Shown here: one piece after another, positions 56,323 through 64,000 of the stretch
How the letters are laid out: every line of letters begins with the position of its first letter
Position numbering within the stretch: the first letter of the stretch is position 1
Assembly: GCA_021229015.1 (NCBI GenBank)
Contig: CM037788.1
Coordinates: 37,224,024 to 37,288,023, forward strand
DNA length: 64,000 nucleotides
Direction of reading: 5' to 3'
Origin: Solen grandis
Lineage: Eukaryota > Mollusca > Bivalvia > Adapedonta > Solenidae
Made by a program: the position numbers and the translations under genes
The notes under the pieces: generated by a model
The model's input: the letters and a program-made list of their open reading frames with translations, nothing else
Told to the model about the DNA's origin: nothing
Database searches by the model: none

Positions 56323-56856
56323 CTTCAATCATAATAAAAATATCATTTTAATCAATAAAAAAAATATAATTAAAGTGTGATGTATTAAAAAACTGCAGTT
56401 GGTGAATAATGAATGATGGACTAATGAAAGAAGAACTTAAGATGATGATGATGATGATGATGATGATGGTGATAGTACTCTAAATGAATGGGGAAAATAA
56501 GAAGGTTATTCTTAATTTACTTAGTGACGTCAAGCATATTACAGATCTGCTGTACACAGAGGCACAGGGTAAATCAACGACTGATCTCAATCAGGCTTCC
56601 TACTTGGAAAAAATCCATGTTACTAAAGTTGAGCTAGAGCCCATAGGAGTGAGCAGTTAAAGTCAGAGACAATAGCCTTTCGGTCTCGGAGGACCAAATT
56701 AAAAAATAATGCATGTACATGGCGTTCTTTGGAACTATAAAATCCGGAAAACATTTTTTTGTTGATTTTTTTTCATGGAAGACTGAAATAATTCGTTTTA
56801 CTCATCACAAAAATGACAATTGGACGCGGACATTCTCTCACCGTTGTCAACGTTAC

Positions 56857-56923
56857 CTATCACCCCTGCCAGAACGTACAACATCAGACTTAACAAAACG
56901 GCACACGCAAGTGGAACCCTCAT
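56857..56923 (-). CDS. metalloprotease exon 1, second copy (intact)
   Basis: Same signal-peptide exon as 48240-48306, with ATG and donor GTAACG. A C-to-G difference at about 56830 lies in the intron just past the exon. Confidence 0.82.
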
Positions 56924-57612
56924 TCTGTGCCTGAAAGTCACTGAAATAAACGAATAGACCATCTCACTCCGAAAGTAGACGTAATCCTACGTAAATCAAC
57001 GAACACTTCCCGAACACCTAATCTACATGCATGTACTGGTGTAACCTTTCAAACATTGTTCAATGGGAAACAAGAAATTTTTTGATGCCAAGCATCAAAG
57101 ACGCCGCGCATGTTTTTGATGCACGACTTAAATAAGGCAAAGCCATACAGAAAGGTCAAAAAAACAAAACACACACACACAAAAAAACACACAAAAAAAC
57201 ACAAACACACACACAACTTATATCACCAGATTATTCAGAAATATAGAGCAAAAAAAGTACAGAAAATACTTTAATTATAGTTGATACATTATGTAATGAT
57301 GATTTAAGATGACATACATTTACTAATCTATACATCAATGAAGGTGCATTTTACAACAGGTAAATCATTTCTTATATAATTGTTGGAATAGTTAGGGTCT
57401 GCAAGATGCATGAAATTTCCAGACATTAAGGTACTAAGGATGTAAAAAAAATCACCATCATCAGCAGCAGCAGCAAGAACAAAGGCAATGATGACGAAAA
57501 ATTCAATACAGATAAGTTTTTTATTTGGTAAGGGAATTATGTACAGGTCCCAGTATTAATTAACAATCTACTTCCCTTGATAATGTAGCGTGACGTAGGG
57601 GTTTGGCATATT

Positions 57613-59350
57613 TTTAGCTCACCAGAGCACGAAGTGCTCAGGGTGAGCTATTGGGATCACCCTTCGACCGTCGTCCGTCGTCAACAATTTACTTTGAAAA
57701 TCATCTTCTCTGAAACCGCTGGACAGAATTTGATAAAACTTGGCATGTATGATCCTTGGTTACGCCATTACAAAGATTGCTCAAATAAAGTTGATCCATG
57801 AAGAACTCTGGTTGCCATGGCAACAAATAGAAAAAAATAATTGAAAACTTTGAAAATCATCTCCTCTGAAACCGCTGGACAGAATTTGATAAAACTTGGC
57901 ATGTATGATCCTTGGGTGGGCCTCTACAAAAATTGCTCAAATACAGTTGATCCATGAAGAACTCTGGTTGCCATGGCAACAACTAGAAATAATAATTGAA
58001 AACTTTGAAAATCATCTCCTCTGAAACAAATGGTCAGAATTTATTTTCCTTTGGCACAAATAGTCACCTCATGAATGTCTACAATAATTGCTAAAATAAA
58101 GTTGATCCCTTGAAAAATGAGGCCCCTAGGGGGTTGGTTAATTTCCTTATATACTCTATATAGAAAACATCAAAATACTTTTTTTTATGAAGCCAGCTGT
58201 GAGAATTTAATTTCCTTTGGCCCAAATGGTTACCTCATGATTGTATACCAATATGGCTAAAATAAAGTTAATTCCTAAAAAAATGAGGTCCCTAGGGGGT
58301 TGGCTAATTCCCTTATATACTCTATATAGAAAACATCAAAATTCTTCTTCTGTGCAAAGGCCAATTTGGGGCCGAATTTTGGCCCCATTCCCATCCGTAA
58401 AAGTATATATTTTTCCTCAACTGTAGGTGAAAATTCCCCCCCCCCCCCCCAAAAAAAAAAAAATAAATAATAATAAAAAAATAAAATAAAAGACCGTTAA
58501 ATGATCCGCATTTTTAGCTTTTCTCCGCATTTTACACACTTCTCCTTTTCAATTGGTTTTGTTTTTTCTCATGTAACTGGTAATCCGCCTGGTAATCTTT
58601 ATAATGAGAACTAAAAAGAGAGAGGAAAAAAACTTGAAATGAGCTTTTCTGTTTAACTTTTTTTTTCTTTTTTTCCCCCACTTTTTCTATTTTGCAAATT
58701 GCCGATTTTGTTACGAAAATATTTTAATGTAGAGATGCATTGTTTTGTGGATAAAAGCTAAAAAGACACACTGTAGGTAATTTGGAGAGTACTTTTAGTA
58801 TTTTGCAAAATAGATTCACAACTTTCTCTGACCATGTAAATAAAATTAATAACCAAAAAAGCTTTGCATTTCTAAATGTCATCAGTTTTCGCGGATTTAC
58901 TTTCTCTTTTGACAACTTGTAAATAAAAGGAATCTGAAACGATATTAAAGAATTTTCGAAATATTTTGTTACAGATTGTTATTTAAAAGTTTAATCATGT
59001 TATGTAAAAGTTAAATCAACCATTTTAACGAACTGCTTTCATTTTCTTCCCATACAAAAAGCCCTGTGTCTTTCAAACTATCATGATAAATTCTGCTAGT
59101 TTATTTTTCGAACACCATTCACATCGTGTAACTCCAACTGATAATACAATATATTATATTATCTTCAATTAATAAATTTCAGAATTTTAATTCCATGAAA
59201 TTAATGGTCAGGATTGATTTCATGAATGTCTGCCATGATTGCTAAAATGAAGTTGATCTCTGGTTTGTCATTTGATTTCCTTATAGAAAAATCATCTTGA
59301 ATATGCTGATTTACACTGGTGAGCGTTTATGGCCCTTGGGCCTCTTGTTT
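57613..59350. mobile_element. family B element with 3' terminus (right contig)
   Basis: Starts AGCTCACCAGAGCACGAAGT, has the CCGTCGTCC tract and two full 155-bp units plus diverged ones. Near the end CTGGTGAGC (about 59317) is the complement of GCTCACCAG at the 5' end. It closes with the hairpin GGCCCTTGGGCC and TCTTGTTT. The middle (about 58437-59200) is AT-rich and may include other insertions. No coding capacity. Confidence 0.55.
58437..58492. repeat. C-run/A-run and AAT-rich simple repeat
   Basis: About 14 C, then A runs broken by T. Low-complexity sequence inside the family B element. Confidence 0.85.
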
Positions 59351-59937
59351 GTATTTATGATCTGTATTAAATAAAATATATTTCCTATGCTCTACAGCAT
59401 AAACTATGTAATGTTCAGTTAAATTTACCCATTTCAAGCACCATACATACTTTGACCGCAGATTGGGCCTGGAGGCGTAAATTAGACATGTATGCTTCGG
59501 CCATATGTATGGTGTTTTTGTGTTTTTTACACTTTCCACATAATGCTGTAATAATTATATTAAACTGTTTTTTTCAGTGATTTTTCAAGTTAATGGTTTG
59601 TATCTGAATTCTGAATATTCTAAGATCTCGAAACATCTTTAAAAAATAAATTCTGAGCTTTAATGAGTCGGGTTGCTTGCAAGGTACGTTAACCAAATTT
59701 TAAAACCCTTTGCCTATGAGTTTAAGGAGAAGTCATCAGATACGCATTATTATGTGTCCAGTTCTTTTTAAAAACGATTGAAGACTTGCATATTTTGAAT
59801 TTTGTTATTTATTTTCATCAGTTAATACAAGTAATTGATTCATAAAGTGTTACTGTTTTTATTTTACAATATTAACAGTGGTTACTCTCATTTTTGATTA
59901 TGCGGCTCCAATGTCAAGAAAAAAACCTAGTCCACAC

Positions 59938-59963
59938 TGACGCCGCGTTTCCACGCGGCGTCA
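59938..59963. other. perfect 10-bp GC-rich hairpin
   Basis: TGACGCCGCG, a six-base loop TTTCCA, then CGCGGCGTCA. The stem is GC-rich in an AT-rich region. It is not followed by a T run and is not next to a recognised gene, so its role is unknown. Confidence 0.7.
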
Positions 59964-62900
59964 TAAATATTAACTACAATTTTTCCCAGTCACTGATTGG
60001 TCAATTTAAAACAGCGAAAGATACCGGGTATTGCCGACCCCCAGGTGAAGGGGTTTATTAATCGAGTTGTTAAAGAAAGTACGGTAATAGAGTATGGATT
60101 TCTTGCATACTAAAGACCAGTCATTAGCTTAAATAATTGTGTTTGGAATGACAAATAATAAAATTTAAATATATATATACTTATCTATAAACTGGTAGCT
60201 TAAATGAAATGTTTAAACTAAATTAGAGCTTAAATACGTTTCATTTTACATTCAAATATTCTCCCCCAAAACAATGATGTTATTCCATCGTCGGGCACCT
60301 GTAGTCAATTTGTTTTGTTACTCACCATTAATTAACCGTTAGCTTTTGAGCTAGTAATTTGACGTTTTTACGATGCGGGTGATCGGATTGGTTAACGTCA
60401 GACAGGACACGGCTATCCGCGAAAAAAAAAAAAAAAACGAAAAAAAAATAAAAAAAAAAAATAAAACGCGTGCGATGTGTAAAGAGGCTAGTATAATCAG
60501 CATTCGTTAGTGATCCAGCAAGGTCCTTGTGAAAAAAAACTGCAGTTACCCCGTATACGACCACCCCCTGTACAGAACCGTGGCCGCATCAGATGGACAT
60601 AATTAACTAAAAACTATTTTACATGATGCAGTGAATATCGATCCACAATTATAGGCATTTAGGAATTTTAGATATTAAGACATTTAAAATGTTGGGCTTT
60701 CACGTTTTTTAAACGACATTTTTTGGTTTTTTTTTTTTACCATTAAAAAAAACTTAATAAAAAAAATAAAAACGACTTTATATCCTACATACGACACATT
60801 ATTTAGCAAAGAAAGATAAAATTATTTCTGACAATTACTTACTTACAATTACTGATTGTTTAATTCATAATAACACATTGAATAATCATAATAATAATTA
60901 TAATAACAATAATTCCCCCGACCTCCAAAAAAAAAAAAAAAAAAATGAAAATCGTCTTTGAGATTCTTTACAAATACGCTATGTTTATATTTATTTCGCG
61001 TATCCAATCTTACCTATTGTCCCTCTACTACACGTTTTAAATAGTTTCAGATGTCTATTCGACTGGGACTTTCCGTTGAAAATGAAAAGTAAGCAGAGTT
61101 AGATGCGCAAAGAAAAAAAGCTACTCAAAGAAATAGAAATGCACATTGATGTCGCTTATATCAATAACCATTTTTACAAAGAAATTGAAAACATAAAAAA
61201 ATAGTATTTCTTTCATCTTGTTCATAGCGATAATCTATTAGTTTTCCTGCTACAGGGAACTCAACTAATCCAGCTTAAATTATAACATTGGCTATGCATA
61301 ACATTTATTTCAAGACACGTGACATCTTATAATCTCTACACAGAATGTTTTCAAGTTCTGCTTGAACGGAGGATGCTAAATAGTTCAATTTACAATTTAT
61401 AGAATTCTGTTTAGCTCAAATATACGATGAGCTGTACGAATAAGTATATATTAATTATTCTTTTCAAATATCACTTGGTTGTACTAGTTTTTAATCTTGA
61501 AAATAATTTAGAGATTATCAATGGAGAATTTTCTTCGTTGAGTAAGTACTTAGTGCACAGACGATAATACGATAATGAATTTAGAACGTACCTTCAGTCT
61601 TTCAATGCAACAACTCCAGAAGTATACCACAATGAACTTCAGTTTCGAAAAGTCTCCTTATAAAGACATGCTTATTTGAAAGGGGTGCTAAAAATGTCCC
61701 AAACCTTTTTACGAAATATGAATTTTAAATAACACCGATTTTATACTTGCGTGCACCCATCAAAATATACATTTTTTTTTCAAGTAATATGTTACGACTG
61801 GCTATTTTTCTTTAAATAATGATTTGAATATTGATAAAAGTGACACATGATGCAAAGATATTAAGAGCGACACATTGAACATCCCTGCTAACTTTTCATA
61901 CGGTCATTCTGCCATATGCAACATAATCGATAAATCGTAAATAACTCTACATCCGACATTTATGTCTTTTTATTTAGTTTTATAACAATTTAATTCACAC
62001 ATGCGCCCGCTGGTCTTTGAAAGACAACAACACAAAGCGTCTTTTGACAATGATGATCAATATGTTAAAGTTTACATGGTGGTCGTTTTCTAAAAATAGA
62101 TTACAATTGGCCGTTTGTTGACCGCTTGCGTACTTTTAAGTTGTTTTTTTTTTTATGCGAAATTATATTACCATCTCGAACAGTCATGTATGATGGCAAT
62201 CCAAACTGAATTGAATTGAATATGCATTATTGTTGATTTTTAAACATTTTTATGGGTCTTATATTTACCACGTACACTATATATATGATTATCAGCCTTT
62301 TTATGTTATTCCAATTATATTTCATTCTTTTGGTGCAATTTTATGCACATTCATTGATACAGAATGGCGTTTTTCGCAGCCTCGCCGCTCGTTTGTATTT
62401 TTGGCATTTTAACAAACGATTTCGTACTCTGCGCAATTAATAGTTCCCTCTTTGAATAACCCCATTCTTGCTCGACTGGTATTGATATGTAATGTAGACG
62501 TTATGTCCTTTAACTTATATATCTAATCTGTTACTGGTTTTGATATGACGATTTTATCAATGATTAATTCATCAAAATTTAGCGCATAAATACAAATCAC
62601 GTGATTTCACTCGCGAAATAGATGCAAGATTCAATTCACCAGGACTGCGCTTTTTTATATTCACGATTTTTTTATTGCACTTGGGGCAAAATAGTTCTCG
62701 AAACGCATAGAGTTTGCAAGACTTGATGCAATTCTTACTCGAAAATGTCTGATCTCTTCCCTCACTTTTAAAAGCTTTGATATTGATAACTTAGTGCATT
62801 GTAAAATATACGTCACCAACAGAGTTACTCCGGAATTAGGACTATTTTTTTCAAACAAACTTTTACAGTTACAACTTCGTGGTGTTGCGCTAATTCTATT

Positions 62901-62999
62901 GTGAACGGTAGTGAACGATAAAAGTTTGTACCTCCGGCTTTGATAGGAAAAACCCACATTTGCCGAGTTCCGGATAGCATCTATTATAACTCATTTCTG

Positions 63000-63146
63000 T
63001 AATGGTTCCACTACGTCTTGGACCACTTAAACACAACCAAGATAACCAAGGTACTCTAATGAAACATTAGGAAACCTTGGTTATCTCCGTGAAAGGCCAC
63101 AAGGTCCGAAATGTAGCGGGACCATTACAGGGACCTTAACTTAATT
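63000..63146. mobile_element. foldback MITE, family F, copy 2
   Basis: Shares AATGGTTCCACTA, ACCAAGATAACCAAGGTA, AATGAAACATTAGGAAACCT and CCGAAATGTAGCGG with 30070-30231 in the same orientation. Its outermost bases are diverged and the left TTAA is not intact. Confidence 0.7.
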
Positions 63147-63261
63147 CTGATCGGAGATGTTTATAACCAATTGCATTGACATATATCAAGAGGGTTTGTT
63201 TTGAGAAGACGTTAATTCGATCATTTAGAAGCTATGACAGATATAGTGCCCAGATATAGGT

Positions 63262-64000
63262 CTGTGAATTTAGCTGGGAATTGGGAATTGGGTATTGGGT
63301 ATTCAATATCCAGCTACAACCGAATTCCCAGCCAGCTGGAAATTGGTTATTCGCGAATTCCCAGCTACAGCCGAATAACCAGCCAGCGGGGAATTTGTTA
63401 TTCGCGATTACCCAGCTACAGCTCAATAAACAACTAGCTTGGAATTGGGAATTCACGATTTTTATAATTTAAGTATAAAACAAAGTGTAAGTTGAATTCC
63501 CAGCTACAGCCGAATAACCAGCCAGCTGGGAATTGGTTATTCGCGAATACCCAGCTACAGCCCAATAACCAGCTAGCTGGGAATTGGGAATTCGTGATTT
63601 TTATAATTTAAGTATAAAACAAAGTGTAAGTTGAATTCCCAGCTACAGCCGAATAGCCAGCCAGCTGGGAATTGGTTATTCGCGAATACCCAGCTACAGC
63701 CCAATAAACAGCTAGCTGGGAATTGGGAATTCATGATTTTTATAATTTAAGTATAAAACAAAGTGTAGGTTGAATACCCAGCTACAGCCCAATAAACAGC
63801 TAGCTGGGAATTGGGAATTCATGATTTTTATAATTTAAGTATAAAACAAAGTGTAGGTTGAATACCCAGCTACAGCCGAATAACCAGCCAGCTGGGAATT
63901 GGTTATTCGCGAATACCCAGCTACAGCCAATAAAGCTGGGAATTGAATTCATGATTTTTATATTTACCCCCAAAAAAGCTGGGAATTAGAAATTCAAAAT
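63262..64000. repeat. palindrome-rich satellite, unit about 139 bp, running off the window
   Basis: AAGTATAAAACAAAGTGTA recurs at about 63468, 63608, 63747, 63836 with spacings near 139 bp, one of about 88 bp. Each unit holds AGCTGGGAATTGG blocks and their complement CCAATTCCCAGCT-type blocks, plus TTATTCGCGAAT. The last unit decays at the window edge. Confidence 0.88.

Larger units (their letters stand above)
50101..58180. repeat. duplicated block, right copy (low quality to about 55000)
   Basis: Matches 42026 to about 49722. From 50101 to about 55000, runs of A, T, C and G are lengthened or bases are dropped every few positions. From about 55000 it differs from the left copy by only scattered substitutions and short indels. 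Confidence 0.92.
59351..63260. other. non-coding region, no gene recognised
   Basis: About 3.9 kb of AT-rich sequence right of the duplicated block. Open frames are short or low-complexity. It includes a short perfect hairpin at 59938-59963, a dispersed repeat near 62360-62440 and a diverged foldback MITE at 63000-63146. Confidence 0.55.

Noticed and set aside
50395..56923. A second, tandem metalloprotease gene.
   Set aside because: Only exons 1-7 recur, half of them corrupted, next to a 100-N gap and with silent-only change in clean exons. An unmerged haplotype fits better, though a real duplication cannot be fully excluded without reads.
60328..60564. Phe-rich open frame suggesting a membrane peptide.
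   Set aside because: The hydrophobic run is the translation of an A-rich low-complexity tract at about 60420-60465.
63262..64000. Regular repeats with spacers, superficially CRISPR-like.
   Set aside because: Repeat units are long and palindromic, the parts between them are themselves repeated, no cas genes exist, and the genome is eukaryotic.

Overview
The window reads as nuclear DNA of a mollusc, most likely a heterodont bivalve (clam-type). It is AT-rich, its genes are split by many GT-AG introns, and it carries bivalve-type repeats: a MetaSINE, satellite-bearing Helitron/Helentron-like elements with (CCGT)n tracts, and TTAA-flanked MITEs. The species cannot be fixed from sequence alone. 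No bacterial operon, CRISPR array or prophage is present.

Three protein genes can be assembled exon by exon. (1) Plus strand, 1852-16248: the 3' part of a CED-1/Draper/MEGF10-like receptor (eleven exons; earlier exons lie left of the window). It has a run of EGF-like modules, one membrane helix, and a cytoplasmic tail with NPxY, YxxL and YDLP motifs, so it is probably an engulfment or adhesion receptor. (2) Minus strand, 29661-22586: a complete 621-residue SLC3A1 (rBAT)-like amino-acid transporter heavy chain in eleven coding exons, with a type II membrane anchor and a GH13-like ectodomain whose catalytic residues look lost. (3) Minus strand, 48306-34880: a complete 598-residue secreted M12B (adamalysin/MIG-17-like) zinc metalloprotease in fourteen coding exons, with signal peptide, propeptide, furin site, HELGHSLSSSHD zinc site and a cysteine-rich C-terminus. 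All splice junctions keep frame, which is strong internal support for these models. I see no evidence that the three genes act together; they look like ordinary neighbours.

A 100-base N gap lies at 50001-50100. The sequence to its right (50101 to about 58180) repeats 42026 to about 49722, including exons 1-7 of the metalloprotease. From 50101 to about 55000 this second copy is riddled with homopolymer errors and broken splice sites; from about 55000 it is clean and nearly identical. The best reading is two unmerged, overlapping contig ends (alternative haplotypes) placed either side of a scaffold gap, not a real gene duplication.

The rest is introns and intergenic DNA: 16249-22585 (3' UTR, tRNA-like sequence, repeats), 29662-34879 (foldback MITE, simple repeats), and 59351-64000 (no gene; a palindrome-rich satellite from about 63262 to the end). 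The most interesting non-genic signal is that three unrelated repeat families share one design: a 5' hairpin, a CCGT-type microsatellite, a tandem core of about 155-160 bp, a 3' arm complementary to the 5' end, and a terminal hairpin.
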